From NCBI RefSeq assembly GCF_021390715.1, contig NZ_JAJGWT010000004.1, positions 124,306 through 188,305 on the forward strand: a stretch of 64,000 nt of DNA, given 5' to 3'. The notes under the pieces were generated by a model, which had not been told where the DNA came from, did no database searches, and saw only the letters and a list, made by a program, of their open reading frames with translations. The translations under genes and the position numbers were made by a program. Numbering within the stretch: position 1 is the stretch's first letter; each line of letters begins with the position of its first letter. This document shows, piece by piece, positions 9,361 to 18,861 of the stretch. The DNA is from Tenacibaculum piscium (GTDB lineage: Bacteria > Bacteroidota > Bacteroidia > Flavobacteriales > Flavobacteriaceae).

Positions 9361-9400
9361 AAACAAAAACCCTAATTTAATAAATTAGGATTTTTGTTTT
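9361..9400. terminator. Bidirectional terminator between pseudogene and menE
   Basis: AAACAAAAACCCTAATTTA pairs with AAATTAGGATTTTTGTTT with one mismatch. A-rich and T-rich flanks make it usable by the convergent genes on both sides. Confidence 0.7.
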
Positions 9401-9412
9401 TTAAATAAGAGG

Positions 9413-10495
9413 TTATACTAAAATTAAATTCCAAGTTTTTTTTCGTTGAATTTTATTTGTTTCTGTTTCTATAAAATTATCAATAAAATAAATTTCTTTC
9501 GGAACTTCGAATTTTGATAATGTTTTTAAGTTTTCAACGGCTTTTTTTAAGGTTTTTTCTTCTTCGGATGAAATTTTATTTTCAATAATTAAGATTAATT
9601 TTTCGCCTAAAATAGCATCAGAAATTCCGATAACAAAAAAACGAGATGTTATTATTTCTGATAATTTTTCTTCTATTTTTTCGGGATGTAATTTTACGCC
9701 TCCAGAATTAATAACATTATCAAAACGTCCTAACCACTCAAATTTAGTCGCAGAAATCAACTTTACAATATCATTAGTTATTATTTTTTCTTCGGATACT
9801 TTTGGTGCTTCAATAACTAAACAATTTCTAGTGTCAGTAGTTATTTTTACATTTGATAAAATAGTATAATTCGCATCTGAAACAAGTTGATGACTCTTAA
9901 AATTATTGAGTTTTTTAACTGCAATATGTGTAATTGTTTCAGTCATTCCATAAGTAGCAAATATATTGGTTGAAATATTCTGAACGGCTTTTATTAAATC
10001 TGATGAAACCACACCTCCACCGACAATTAATTTATCTATTTTATGTAATTCAGACAATGAATTTCGCAATTGCAAAGGAACCATTGCCGAAAAATCATAG
10101 TGTTTTTTAAATAATTTTTCGCTTTTCAACGGATTAGAATCTGGTTTTACAATATCCAATTTCCAACCTAAAGTTAAGGCACGAACAAGCATCATTTTAC
10201 CAGCAATATAATCAGCCGATAAACATAATAATGCTGTAGTATTTTCTGATAAATTAAAAAAAATTCCAGTAGCAAAAGCCGAATTTTTCATAAATTCTTT
10301 TTGTAACTTAATCGGTTTTGGTTTTCCTGTTGAACCTGAAGTTTGTACAATTACAAAATCTTTATCATTAAACCAATCACTTAAAAAAGTATGTATCGAT
10401 TTTGATATTTTATCAGAAAAAACAAGTACTTCTTCTTCGGATAAAAAAGAAGTATCATTGAGTTTAAAACTTTTATGAAAACGTTGTTTATTCAA
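9413..10495 (-). CDS. menE: o-Succinylbenzoate-CoA ligase (AMP-forming)
   Basis: A 360-residue ANL-superfamily enzyme, shorter than the roughly 450 of E. coli MenE but usual for flavobacteria. The AMP-binding loop QTSGSTGKPKPIKL is at residues 51-64, the A5 motif ATYGMTETITH near 180, and the hinge/C-terminal region follows GRFDNVINSGGVKLHPEKIE. MenE activates o-succinylbenzoate as its CoA thioester for MenB. The assignment is strengthened by menC and menA upstream on the same strand. The gene overlaps the CPBP protease gene by 8 bp, so the two are translationally linked. Confidence 0.9.
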   Translation of the reverse strand: MNKQRFHKSFKLNDTSFLSEEEVLVFSDKISKSIHTFLSDWFNDKDFVIVQTSGSTGKPKPIKLQKEFMKNSAFATGIFFNLSENTTALLCLSADYIAGKMMLVRALTLGWKLDIVKPDSNPLKSEKLFKKHYDFSAMVPLQLRNSLSELHKIDKLIVGGGVVSSDLIKAVQNISTNIFATYGMTETITHIAVKKLNNFKSHQLVSDANYTILSNVKITTDTRNCLVIEAPKVSEEKIITNDIVKLISATKFEWLGRFDNVINSGGVKLHPEKIEEKLSEIITSRFFVIGISDAILGEKLILIIENKISSEEEKTLKKAVENLKTLSKFEVPKEIYFIDNFIETETNKIQRKKTWNLILV

Positions 10496-11429
10496 TGTTT
10501 ATTGGTTTTTCTATCTGTCCAAATAATTTTTCTTGCCAATTTTTCCAGCCATATTTTTTAGAAAACAAGAATAATAGCAAAGGATACAATACCAAAACAG
10601 GTAAAAACATTTCGATTCCAATAGAAGGTTCTGAAATATCAACAAATAAGGCATCTGTTTGAAAAACCGTCCAATTGGTGGTTACTAAAAATGCGGCGAC
10701 AATATTATTTACCGCATGTAATCCTAACGCTAATTCCGTTCCTTCGTCCATTAAAGTGGTAATTCCGAAGAAAAATCCTGTACCAATATAAAACACCATC
10801 GAAATATAACCAATTTTTTCAACCTCAGGATTTGCACCGTGTAACAACCCAAAAGCCACCGAAGTTATGATTAAAGGCAACCATCTATTTTTAAACCAAA
10901 CGCCTAAACCTTGCATAAAATAACCTCTAAATAATAACTCTTCAAAACTCGTTTGTAAAGGTAAAAATAAAAAAGAAACGGCTACTAATGTAAAAAAAGG
11001 AACAGGTTTAAAATTCCATGTATAATTTTCTGGTGTTAAAAAAATGCCTAAAAAAGTGATGCTTACCGCTAAAATTCCCCAAGTCATAAAACCGAACCAA
11101 AACCTACTCCAATCAATGGTTTTTCGGCTTGTTATGATGGTTTTTATCGCTCTTTTATGAATGAATTTTACCGCCAAAAATAAAAATAGTAACCCGATAG
11201 CAAACATTAATATCATCAGAAATAAAAATAAATTTTTATTAATTCCTAAACTCATAAAACTTTCATTGGCTGCCTTAGAAAACGCATCAAAATCTTTAGA
11301 ATGTAAAGCTGCAACTAATGCCAAAGGCATAATTCCTATAAATTGCCAACCAAATATGACTAAAAAAATACTTGCTAAATAATAAAACCAATCATTTTTT
11401 CCTTTGTATGCTTGCTGTATAAAATTCAT
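10488..11429 (-). CDS. CPBP family intramembrane glutamic endopeptidase
   Basis: A 313-residue polytopic protein with about eight hydrophobic segments. The CAAX/Abi motif set is complete: E163-E164 and R168 in SFEELLFRGY, H197 in FGLLHGANP and H238 in GLHAVNNI. Family members cleave prenylated or other membrane substrates, and some are bacteriocin immunity proteins; no substrate can be assigned. It sits between menC (61 bp upstream) and menE (8-bp overlap), an arrangement that may simply be historical since no step of menaquinone synthesis needs a protease. Confidence 0.88.
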   Translation of the reverse strand: MNFIQQAYKGKNDWFYYLASIFLVIFGWQFIGIMPLALVAALHSKDFDAFSKAANESFMSLGINKNLFLFLMILMFAIGLLFLFLAVKFIHKRAIKTIITSRKTIDWSRFWFGFMTWGILAVSITFLGIFLTPENYTWNFKPVPFFTLVAVSFLFLPLQTSFEELLFRGYFMQGLGVWFKNRWLPLIITSVAFGLLHGANPEVEKIGYISMVFYIGTGFFFGITTLMDEGTELALGLHAVNNIVAAFLVTTNWTVFQTDALFVDISEPSIGIEMFLPVLVLYPLLLFLFSKKYGWKNWQEKLFGQIEKPINIE

Positions 11430-11490
11430 TTGCTCAATATTTGTTCATTTCTTTAAAATAAATATACGCTTAGAAAAGTTTAAAATAAGA

Positions 11491-12543
11491 TTACTCTAAA
11501 TTAAACGCCCATTTTTTCTTGATATTATAATGTAAATTTCCATTCATAACTTCTAACGGACTTTCAATATTATTGGTAAATAAACTTCCCGTTCCTAAGC
11601 CTTGAGGCAGTGGGTTTTCGAGTGTTTTTGTGAATTGTGCGATGGCATTTAAACCAATATTACTTTCTAATGCTGATGTTATCCAATTATCGGCATGGTA
11701 TTTTTTAGCGATTGAAATCCACTGTTTACTTCCTTGAAATCCGCCAATTAAACTTGGTTTTAAAATAATGTATTGTGGTTTTATTGTTTCGATACATTTT
11801 TCTTTTTCTTCGGATGTAAAAACGCCGATTAACTCTTCGTCTAAAGCGATTGGCAAAGGCGTTTTTTCACACAAATTCGCCATTTCTTGCCATTGTCCTT
11901 GCTGTATTGGTTGCTCGATAGAATGTATGTTTAATTCCGATAATCGTTGTAATTTTTGTAAAGCATCTTTAGGAGTAAAACCTCCATTTGCATCGACTCG
12001 TAGCGTTATTTCTTTGGATGAAAATTCCTTGCGAATTACTTTTAATAAATTGAGTTCGGTATCAAAATCAATCGCACCGATTTTCATTTTTATCGTGGTA
12101 AAACCTTGCTGTAATTTATCTTTAATTTGTTGTTGCATAAACGATTTATCGCCCATCCAAACTAAGCCATTTATGGGAATATCTTGTGTCCCATTTGTAA
12201 AATCCGAAGGAAATAATTCAAATTTATTTTCAGATTTCAGTTCAGATTTCAAAGATAAAAAAGCCTGTTCTAAACCAAATTGAATCGATGGAAAGTGAAT
12301 CGCTTTAGCTAATAAAACCTCTAAACCTAGATTGATATTTTCACAAAACCATTGTAGTTTTTCTTGATAATCTGGCGTATCATCAATACTTAATCCTCTA
12401 AATAAACCGCATTCTCCTACGCCTGTTTTTCCATCTTTCTTTAAGATGATAAACCACGTTTCTTTAGTGCGTAAAATACCTCGAGAAGTACCGCTTGCTT
12501 GTTTAAAATTCAATAAATACTGATGATAAGTTGCTTGTATCAT
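11491..12543 (-). CDS. menC: o-Succinylbenzoate synthase
   Basis: A 350-residue enolase-superfamily enzyme. The catalytic lysine motif KMK (K152/K154), metal ligands D184 (RVDANGGF), E210 (SIEQPIQ) and D235 (ALDEEL) and the opposite lysine K262 (LKPSL) are all visible. It dehydrates SHCHC to o-succinylbenzoate in menaquinone synthesis. Relatives include N-acylamino-acid racemases and dipeptide epimerases, but menE and menA nearby decide for MenC. The 139-bp gap upstream holds the repeat at 12600-12674. Confidence 0.92.
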   Translation of the reverse strand: MIQATYHQYLLNFKQASGTSRGILRTKETWFIILKKDGKTGVGECGLFRGLSIDDTPDYQEKLQWFCENINLGLEVLLAKAIHFPSIQFGLEQAFLSLKSELKSENKFELFPSDFTNGTQDIPINGLVWMGDKSFMQQQIKDKLQQGFTTIKMKIGAIDFDTELNLLKVIRKEFSSKEITLRVDANGGFTPKDALQKLQRLSELNIHSIEQPIQQGQWQEMANLCEKTPLPIALDEELIGVFTSEEKEKCIETIKPQYIILKPSLIGGFQGSKQWISIAKKYHADNWITSALESNIGLNAIAQFTKTLENPLPQGLGTGSLFTNNIESPLEVMNGNLHYNIKKKWAFNLE

Positions 12544-12599
12544 TTTGCTTATTTTAAGAAGATTTTAGTCACGTGCTTTTTAGAATGTAAGTTGGTTTT

Positions 12600-12674
12600 G
12601 CGTTAGGGATTGCAATGAAAATCCTTTTGTGAGGCACGAAACAAAAGATTGTAATGGAAAGCCCGCTCGAACGC
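12600..12674. repeat. Dispersed intergenic repeat with short inverted ends
   Basis: The segment begins GCGTT and ends AACGC (inverted), contains an inner hairpin CTTTTGT...ACAAAAG (12624-12647), and has two related motifs, GATTGCAATG and GATTGTAATGGAAAGC. Its layout resembles the reverse complement of 61241-61334. I think this is a dispersed flavobacterial intergenic repeat; it encodes nothing. Confidence 0.5.
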
Positions 12675-12682
12675 CCAAAAAA

Positions 12683-13195
12683 TTATTTTTCTGCAAGTTC
12701 TTTTAATTGTTGTAAATATCTCCTATTTAACGCTTTAAATGTTCCTTTAAAATAAGGATACAAACACGCTGTCATGTACGATTTACTATTGACACTACTA
12801 TTTTGGATAATCGTAGTTTTTGCTCCGTTAGCATTGAAATTATACGCCTCTTTTTTAAGCATTTCGTTTGAATGATACTCAAATGTTATTTTTTGATTCG
12901 GAACGTACTCCGTGATTTTTTGAATCATGGTCACTTCTTGCTCATTATTTTCGATAATCATTGTATAAGTACTTCCTACAACAGCTTTTTTCTGCATTAT
13001 TGGCTCAATTGATTTGATATCTGGCAACCATTTTTTCATCAAATCTGGATTGGTGAAATTTTCAAAAACCTCGGTTACAGGTTTATTAATTTCAATTTCA
13101 GTACTATATTTAACCTCTGTTACAACGATTCCTGTTATGAAAAAAACAAGGACAAAAGCCGTTACAATTCCTAAAATTATTTTTACTGATTTCAT
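12683..13195 (-). CDS. SRPBCC family protein (polyketide cyclase/START-like)
   Basis: 170 residues: an N-terminal membrane segment (about 5-25, VKIILGIVTAFVLVFFITGI) followed by a helix-grip SRPBCC domain beginning with EINKPVTEVFENFTNPDLMK and ending in a long C-terminal helix. The domain binds hydrophobic ligands in a central cavity, but no ligand can be named. The membrane anchor places the domain outside the cytoplasmic membrane or at its surface. It follows the metallo-beta-lactamase-fold gene by 16 bp and is probably cotranscribed with it and menA. Confidence 0.82.
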   Translation of the reverse strand: MKSVKIILGIVTAFVLVFFITGIVVTEVKYSTEIEINKPVTEVFENFTNPDLMKKWLPDIKSIEPIMQKKAVVGSTYTMIIENNEQEVTMIQKITEYVPNQKITFEYHSNEMLKKEAYNFNANGAKTTIIQNSSVNSKSYMTACLYPYFKGTFKALNRRYLQQLKELAEK

Positions 13196-13211
13196 ACTAA
13201 CTTCTTGTTTT

Positions 13212-13913
13212 TTAGTGCTTGTTTTTACTAATTTCAGCGATATTAATCGAAGCTCCTATTTCTAAAATAATCAATTCTTTCTTGGCTTCTGTAAATTTTT
13301 CTTTTGCTTGATGTGTATCAATTTCAATAGGCGGAAATGTGTTGAAATGACAACCAATTACCGTATCACATTCCACTAAATTACTAGCAATAATAGCATC
13401 TTCAATTCCCATGGTAAAGGTATCGCCTATCGGAAAAATGGATGCGGTTAATTTTGTAGTCATCGGAATTAATTTCATATCCATAGTAACGGCAGTATCT
13501 CCAGCAATATATAATACTTTTTCTTCGGATGAAATTACAAATCCGCCTGGTTGCCCTCCGTAAGTTCCATCGGCAAATGAAGAAGTGTGAATTGCATTTA
13601 CATATTTAGCCGAAAAAGTAGCAGTTTTAAAAGTTCCTCCATGATTTACTGCGGCGGTTTTTAAATTTTTAGCGCCATAATATTGTGCTATTTCAAAATT
13701 AGATATAATGGTTGCACCTGTTTGTTCTGCAAAAAGTTCAACATCTAAAACATGGTCTTGATGTGCGTGTGTTAGCAAAATATAATCGGCTTTAATATCG
13801 GCAATTACAATATTTGATGCCAGTGAATTTCCTGTGATAAATGGATCTACTAATAAATATATTCCGTTAATTTCGATGCCAAAACAAGCATGACCGTAAA
13901 ATGTAATGTTCAT
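13212..13913 (-). CDS. Metal-dependent hydrolase, metallo-beta-lactamase fold (UPF0173 type)
   Basis: 233 residues with the motif HAHQDH (H49-H54), an N-terminal histidine (H7 in FYGHACF), GDT for the bridging aspartate and H near the end (IGCHFNTFPP). This is the UPF0173/YtkL group of the metallo-beta-lactamase superfamily, with di-metal hydrolase chemistry but no known substrate. It lies 49 bp downstream of menA. Co-occurrence with menaquinone genes could hint at a thioesterase step, but the hotdog protein at 38530 is the better candidate. Confidence 0.88.
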   Translation of the reverse strand: MNITFYGHACFGIEINGIYLLVDPFITGNSLASNIVIADIKADYILLTHAHQDHVLDVELFAEQTGATIISNFEIAQYYGAKNLKTAAVNHGGTFKTATFSAKYVNAIHTSSFADGTYGGQPGGFVISSEEKVLYIAGDTAVTMDMKLIPMTTKLTASIFPIGDTFTMGIEDAIIASNLVECDTVIGCHFNTFPPIEIDTHQAKEKFTEAKKELIILEIGASINIAEISKNKH

Positions 13914-13962
13914 TATTTAAATACTATTTTGTATTAATTTTATATTTTATTTATTCCTTATT

Positions 13963-14868
13963 TTAAAAAAGATATCCTAGTGCAAATAATATTGAAAATA
14001 AAAAAGTACTTAACGCTACTTTTTTTAATTCACCATCTAATAACGGTTCTTCTTTGTTTTTATACACAAAAAATACGTGTTTTATAATTGGTAAATACGC
14101 CAATATAAATAAGAATTGTACTGGTTTTTGATAATTAATTAGTACATACATCATCGCCGTTATAAAAGAAATTATCAATAATGTATAATGATATTTTTTA
14201 GCGAATTTTACACCGTTTTTAACGACTAAGGTATTTTTACCTACTTTTTTATCATTTATGCTATCGCGCATATTGTTTAAATTTAGCACGGCAGTACTTA
14301 ATAATCCAATGCTAATGGCTGGTAAAAAGACACTAAAATTTACTTGCTTTGTGTATAGAAAATAGGTTCCCACGACTGCTAATAATCCGAAGAAAAGAAA
14401 TACAAAAACATCACCAAAACCACTGTAACCGTATGCCGATTTACCAACCGTATATTTAATCGCTGCCACAATTGACGCAATTCCCAACCCTAAAAATAGT
14501 GCTGAAAACAAAAAATTATCTTTCCCAAAAGAAGTAAAAATCAATAATAAAGCAAGTAATAATGTGATAATTGCGGTTATTATCATTGCCATTTTCATTT
14601 GCTTTGGCGTAATCATTCCTGATGAAACCATGCGAGCTTCTCCTTCTCTATTATCGTCGGTTCCTTTGATACCATCGCCATAATCATTTGCAAAATTTGA
14701 CAAAACTTGAAAACCAATAGTCGTTAAAATTGCCAACCAAAAAATAGTACTTTCCCAAAAATAAAATGTAGGTACACTATCTTTAATTCCAAGCGATGCT
14801 CCCACAATAATTCCTGATATCGATAATGGTAAGGTGCGTAAACGTGCAGCTTTTATATAATTTTTCAT
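13963..14868 (-). CDS. menA: 1,4-Dihydroxy-2-naphthoate polyprenyltransferase
   Basis: A 301-residue UbiA-family membrane enzyme with 8-9 hydrophobic segments. The first aspartate motif, NDYGDGIKGTDD (61-72), and the second, NNMRDSINDKKVGKNTL, bind Mg-diphosphate. It prenylates DHNA to demethylmenaquinone in the cytoplasmic membrane. The GTDDNREGEARM stretch is typical of MenA and argues against UbiA or heme O synthase. It heads a minus-strand group with MBL, SRPBCC, menC, CPBP and menE genes, separated from the genes before it by the terminator at 14902-14932. Confidence 0.93.
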   Translation of the reverse strand: MKNYIKAARLRTLPLSISGIIVGASLGIKDSVPTFYFWESTIFWLAILTTIGFQVLSNFANDYGDGIKGTDDNREGEARMVSSGMITPKQMKMAMIITAIITLLLALLLIFTSFGKDNFLFSALFLGLGIASIVAAIKYTVGKSAYGYSGFGDVFVFLFFGLLAVVGTYFLYTKQVNFSVFLPAISIGLLSTAVLNLNNMRDSINDKKVGKNTLVVKNGVKFAKKYHYTLLIISFITAMMYVLINYQKPVQFLFILAYLPIIKHVFFVYKNKEEPLLDGELKKVALSTFLFSILFALGYLF

Positions 14869-14901
14869 AGTTATTCTTTAATCCAAAATAATTTGAAACA
14901 T

Positions 14902-14932
14902 AAAAAAGGAAAGAGTACATCCTTCCTTTTTT
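14902..14932 (-). terminator. Terminator between the SPOR-like gene and menA
   Basis: AAAAAAGGAA and TTCCTTTTTT form a 10-bp stem; the minus-strand reading ends in T6. It follows the gene ending at 14971. Confidence 0.65.
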
Positions 14933-14970
14933 AAGCTATAAATTTCTTAATTATTCTTTTATGCTCTTAA

Positions 14971-15615
14971 TTATTCAATACTTAATTGATCTGAAGTATC
15001 CAAAGAATCTAAATTTGATAATTTTACAGCAGTACTAATCGGGATTTTTTTTCCGTTACGCAATGCTACTACAAATCCATCTTTTATACCTATTTTTTTT
15101 ACTTCATCTCTAAATATTCGGGCATTTTCATAAGTAGAAAAAGCACCTGCAATATATTTTTCTGTTTTTTCACCTAAATTATTAGGCATTTTTCGGATCC
15201 CTCCTTCTTGTCTTAGGTTTTCTTCGGACATTTTAAGGTTTTCAAAAACGCCAATTTGAACTGTAAAAACAATTTTATTTTTTGCTAAAAGAGCAACAGT
15301 TTTCTCTTTTTTTAACCTTGATGTTTCTTTTATTTTTGTGACATTATTAATGCTATCGATTAATTTTTCTAAGGATATTTTTTGCTGCTTAATGATTGTA
15401 AATTTATGATGTTTATTATACATCGTTACAATCAAAAATAAAACTAGGGCTATTAATGCAAAAATAAGTAAAACTCGATATTTTTTATGACTACTGATTT
15501 TGGTATTCTCTAACTTTAAATCGATATACCCTTTTTCCAGGTCTTTTTCTTTTTGCTTTAATCTTTCTAATTCATCACAAATTTTAATAAACTCATCGTC
15601 GTCTATTAATGGCAT
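14971..15615 (-). CDS. Single-pass membrane protein with SPOR-like C-terminal domain
   Basis: 214 residues: a charged, coiled-coil-prone cytoplasmic N-terminus (about 1-45), one membrane segment (YRVLLIFALIALVLFLIVTM, about 46-66), a second charged helix, and a C-terminal domain from about 115 (FTVQIGVFENLKMSEENL ... EKYIAGAFSTYENARIFRDE) that looks like a SPOR peptidoglycan-binding repeat. The domain resembles the end of the amidase encoded four genes upstream. Last gene of the amidase operon, 17 bp after the Fe-S gene. Cell-wall or division role is inferred. Confidence 0.7.
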   Translation of the reverse strand: MPLIDDDEFIKICDELERLKQKEKDLEKGYIDLKLENTKISSHKKYRVLLIFALIALVLFLIVTMYNKHHKFTIIKQQKISLEKLIDSINNVTKIKETSRLKKEKTVALLAKNKIVFTVQIGVFENLKMSEENLRQEGGIRKMPNNLGEKTEKYIAGAFSTYENARIFRDEVKKIGIKDGFVVALRNGKKIPISTAVKLSNLDSLDTSDQLSIE

Positions 15616-15632
15616 TTCTTTGGATTTAAAAT

Positions 15633-16412
15633 CTATAAATTATTGGCACTCGCAATTAGTTCTGCAATATCTTTCACCACGATTTGGTCTTCTTTAAGTT
15701 TAAATTTCACACCATCCGTCATCATAGTATTACAATATGGGCAACCTGTTGCTATAATTTGAGGATCGGTTTCTAACGCATCTTCGGTACGTAAGATATT
15801 AATTTCCTTATCACCTTTTTCAGCATCTTTAAACATTTGTGCTCCTCCTGCACCGCAACATAAAGCCGTTGATTTATGACGTTTCATTTCGGTCATTTTC
15901 ACGCCTAAATTACGTAATAATTCCCGTGGTGTTTCGTATATTTCGTTTGCACGTCCTAAATAACAAGGATCATGATACGTTAATCGTTTTCCTTTTAAAG
16001 TCGTATTATCAATCGATAAACGTCCTTCTTTTATTAATTTACTAATAAATTGAGTATGATGATACACTTCATATTTACCGCCTAATTCTGGATATTCATT
16101 TTTTAAAGTATTAAATGAATGTGGATCGCAGGTTACGATTGTTTTTACCTGATATCCGTTTAAGACTTCAATATTCATCATTGCTTGCATTTGAAACAAA
16201 AATTCATTTCCTGCACGTTTTGCGGCATCTCCAGTTGAACTTTCTTCCGTACCTAACACCGCAAAATTCACGTCTGCTTTATGTAATATTTTTACAAATG
16301 ATTTGGTTATTTTTTTAGCTCTATCATCATAACTTCCTGCTGCTCCTACCCAAAACAACACTTCTGGTTGTTTTCCCTGAGCCATCATTTCTGCCATTGT
16401 TGGTACGTTCAT
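15633..16412 (-). CDS. (Fe-S)-binding protein with CCG domains (HdrB/GlpC-type)
   Basis: 259 residues with the cysteine-rich CCG domain signatures: DPCYLGR, ALCCGAGGAQMF and ATGCPYCNTMM. This domain is found in HdrB, GlpC, LutA and succinate:quinone reductase SdhE and binds an unusual Fe-S cluster. It follows the membrane Fe-S oxidoreductase by 60 bp; together they look like a split HdrDE/GlpC-like electron-transfer module acting on the menaquinone pool. Donor and acceptor cannot be named. Confidence 0.85.
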   Translation of the reverse strand: MNVPTMAEMMAQGKQPEVLFWVGAAGSYDDRAKKITKSFVKILHKADVNFAVLGTEESSTGDAAKRAGNEFLFQMQAMMNIEVLNGYQVKTIVTCDPHSFNTLKNEYPELGGKYEVYHHTQFISKLIKEGRLSIDNTTLKGKRLTYHDPCYLGRANEIYETPRELLRNLGVKMTEMKRHKSTALCCGAGGAQMFKDAEKGDKEINILRTEDALETDPQIIATGCPYCNTMMTDGVKFKLKEDQIVVKDIAELIASANNL

Positions 16413-16472
16413 CGTTTTATGTTTTAAGCGTTGTTATTTCTAAATTTTTATTATTGAGAGCTTAAAAAAGCT

Positions 16473-17792
16473 TTATGCTTCATCTTTCCAGTTAAGTCTA
16501 TCTTGCTGACTATATTGCCAAGGTGCTCCATTATTTTCAATATTTGACATCATAGCATTTAATTCCTGAGGAGCTGCCGATTCTTCCATCACCAAATAAC
16601 GACGCATCTCCATAATAATAGACAACGGATCAATTCCTATTGGACATTCTTGCACACAGGCATTACAACTTGTACACGCCCATAATTCTTCTGGAGAAAT
16701 GTAATCATTTAACAGTTGTTTTCCATCATCTTTAAAAACACCGTTATTTTGGTCGATATTTTTCCCTACCTCTTCCAAACGATCTCTGGTATCCATCATA
16801 ATTTTACGAGGCGATAATTCTTTACCCGTTAAATTTGCAGGACACGACGAAGTACAACGTCCACATTCGGTACAGGTATAAGCATTCATTAGTTGCACCC
16901 AATTTAAATCGGTAACATCAGAAGCACCAAATTTTTCAGGCACTTCGTCTTCCGTTCCTTCTTCTGGCATTGCGTACGGGTCGGCATCAGGATCTAGCAT
17001 CATTTTAACTTCTTTGGTTACAGAAGCTAAATTTGTAAGTTGTCCTTTTGGTTTTAAGTTCGCAAAAAAGGTATTTGGAAATGCTAATAAAATATGTAAA
17101 TGTTTTGAATAATATAAATAATTCAAGAAAATTAGAATACCTATAATATGTACCCACCAAGTTGTTTTTTCTATAAGATGTAAACTTTCTGCTGAAAAAC
17201 CATTGAACCAAGGGGCAATAAATTGAGAAATTACATTTCCTGCTCCTGCTTCTTGAAAGGCAACATCAGTAGCGTTCATTATCAAAAATAACGACATTAA
17301 AACCATTTCAAAATATAGAATAATATTTCCATCATTTTTTGGCCAACCAGTCATTTCTTTACTCCAGAAACGCTTTACTTTTTCGATATTTCGTCTAAAC
17401 CAGAAAATAGTAACTGCAACAAAAACAAGCACGGCTAAAATTTCGAAATTACCGATTAAAAATCCATAGATAGCATCGCCTAAAATTGGCTGAAAAACAC
17501 GATGCGTTCCTAATAATCCATCAATAACAATTTCTAACATTTCGATATTTATCAAAATAAACCCTACATACACTACTACATGTAGAATTCCAGAAACAGG
17601 ACGACGCACCATTTTATATTGTCCTAAGGCTATTTTTGCCATATTTTTCCAACGCTCAGGTTTTCGGTCAGTTCTATCAATATCTTTTCCTAGCTTAATA
17701 TTTCGAACTAATTTTCGAACATTTAGTACAAAATATCCAATCCCTGCGATTAAAATAGTTGCGAAAATTATGTTTGGTAAATATTTCTCCAT
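16473..17792 (-). CDS. Membrane-bound 4Fe-4S oxidoreductase subunit
   Basis: A 439-residue protein: about five or six N-terminal membrane helices (residues 1-260, with several histidines that could hold heme b as in NarI/HdrE) and a C-terminal cytoplasmic ferredoxin region with two CxxCxxCxxxCP clusters, CTECGRCTSSCPA and CTSCNACVQECPI. This is the combined HdrE/GlpC layout. With the CCG protein downstream it should pass electrons between a cytoplasmic donor and menaquinone. The genes around it (amidase, MlaD-like) are envelope genes, a link whose meaning I cannot explain. Confidence 0.85.
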   Translation of the reverse strand: MEKYLPNIIFATILIAGIGYFVLNVRKLVRNIKLGKDIDRTDRKPERWKNMAKIALGQYKMVRRPVSGILHVVVYVGFILINIEMLEIVIDGLLGTHRVFQPILGDAIYGFLIGNFEILAVLVFVAVTIFWFRRNIEKVKRFWSKEMTGWPKNDGNIILYFEMVLMSLFLIMNATDVAFQEAGAGNVISQFIAPWFNGFSAESLHLIEKTTWWVHIIGILIFLNYLYYSKHLHILLAFPNTFFANLKPKGQLTNLASVTKEVKMMLDPDADPYAMPEEGTEDEVPEKFGASDVTDLNWVQLMNAYTCTECGRCTSSCPANLTGKELSPRKIMMDTRDRLEEVGKNIDQNNGVFKDDGKQLLNDYISPEELWACTSCNACVQECPIGIDPLSIIMEMRRYLVMEESAAPQELNAMMSNIENNGAPWQYSQQDRLNWKDEA

Positions 17793-17834
17793 CGTTCTTG
17801 CTGTTTTAATGTTAGTAATTTCTGGTAGATGCGT

Positions 17835-18800
17835 TTATTTCGCACTTATATTTTTGGTATTATTTTCTTCATTATATGCTTTTGCTTTTTTACCAAATAA
17901 TGAAAAATGAACAAATCGTTTTGGGTTTAATTTCATTTCCCGTAATAATTCTTCCATTTCTTTTGATGCATTTGTTAAGTTTGCATACATTTTTTCATCG
18001 GTCATTAACTTCCCTAGCGTTCCTTTTCCGTCTTTTACGTTGGCTAATAATCCATTTACATTCGCCAAGGTTGTTTCTAATTTTTTCACGGTAGCACCAA
18101 GATTTGTTTGGGCTAAATCTTCGGATATTTTCGAGAAATTATCCGTAATTTTTTTAGTATTTTTAAAGGTCGCATCAAGATTTTGTTTGTTGCTTGCTAA
18201 CAAGTTATTTACTGATTTCAGGGTTTTTTGAACACCGTTGATTGTTCCTTCTAAACCAAGAATACTATTATTTAAACTTTTTCTAGATTTTTCATCCAAT
18301 ACTTGATTCACGCCTACAAGTAATGAATCTGCACCGATTAGGACATTTTGAAGTTTTGATTGAATCGGATTTAATTTTTCACCTACGGATGAAAAAAGGT
18401 CAGATTCTACTTCTCCTTTTAAATAATCTCCAGAAACAGCTTTTTCGCCATCATATCGAGGAACAATTGCTAAATTTTGTCCGCCCATTAAACTAGCGGA
18501 ATATATTTTACCAACACTATTTTTAGAGAAAACGAAATCATTATTCAGTGAAATTTTCACAAGTAACATTCCTTTTTTATCAGGAGTATCTTTGAAGGAA
18601 ATATTTTCAATTTTACCAACTTTCAATCCATTTATGGTTACTTGACTCGCTTCGTTTAGTCCGTTTATATTTTTGTATTCAATATAAAAATACCGATTAC
18701 TACCACTAAACAAATTTTCTCCTTTTAAAAAATTATATCCCCAAACAAATAGGGCGATAACCACGATAGCAACAATACCAGTTTTTAGTTCTTTTGACAT
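17835..18800 (-). CDS. MlaD/MCE family lipid-transport protein
   Basis: 321 residues: one N-terminal membrane segment (about 7-25), an MCE/MlaD domain (about 35-115; YKNINGLNEASQVTINGLKV and SASLMGGQNLAIV are typical) and a long helical, coiled-coil-prone C-terminal region with a tail rich in N and K. MCE proteins form hexameric rings or tubes that shuttle phospholipids between inner and outer membranes. The MlaE permease and MlaF ATPase genes are not next to it. It is 61 bp downstream of the amidase gene in a probable operon. Confidence 0.9.
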   Translation of the reverse strand: MSKELKTGIVAIVVIALFVWGYNFLKGENLFSGSNRYFYIEYKNINGLNEASQVTINGLKVGKIENISFKDTPDKKGMLLVKISLNNDFVFSKNSVGKIYSASLMGGQNLAIVPRYDGEKAVSGDYLKGEVESDLFSSVGEKLNPIQSKLQNVLIGADSLLVGVNQVLDEKSRKSLNNSILGLEGTINGVQKTLKSVNNLLASNKQNLDATFKNTKKITDNFSKISEDLAQTNLGATVKKLETTLANVNGLLANVKDGKGTLGKLMTDEKMYANLTNASKEMEELLREMKLNPKRFVHFSLFGKKAKAYNEENNTKNISAK

Positions 18801-18861
18801 ACATAAAATTTATCCCACGAAAATACTAATATTTTGGGAGTATAAATATAGTTTTTCTAAA

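Noticed and set aside
11768..12283. Antisense 171-codon frame within menC
   Set aside because: Cys/Ser/Phe-rich translation typical of a shadow frame opposite an AT-rich gene.
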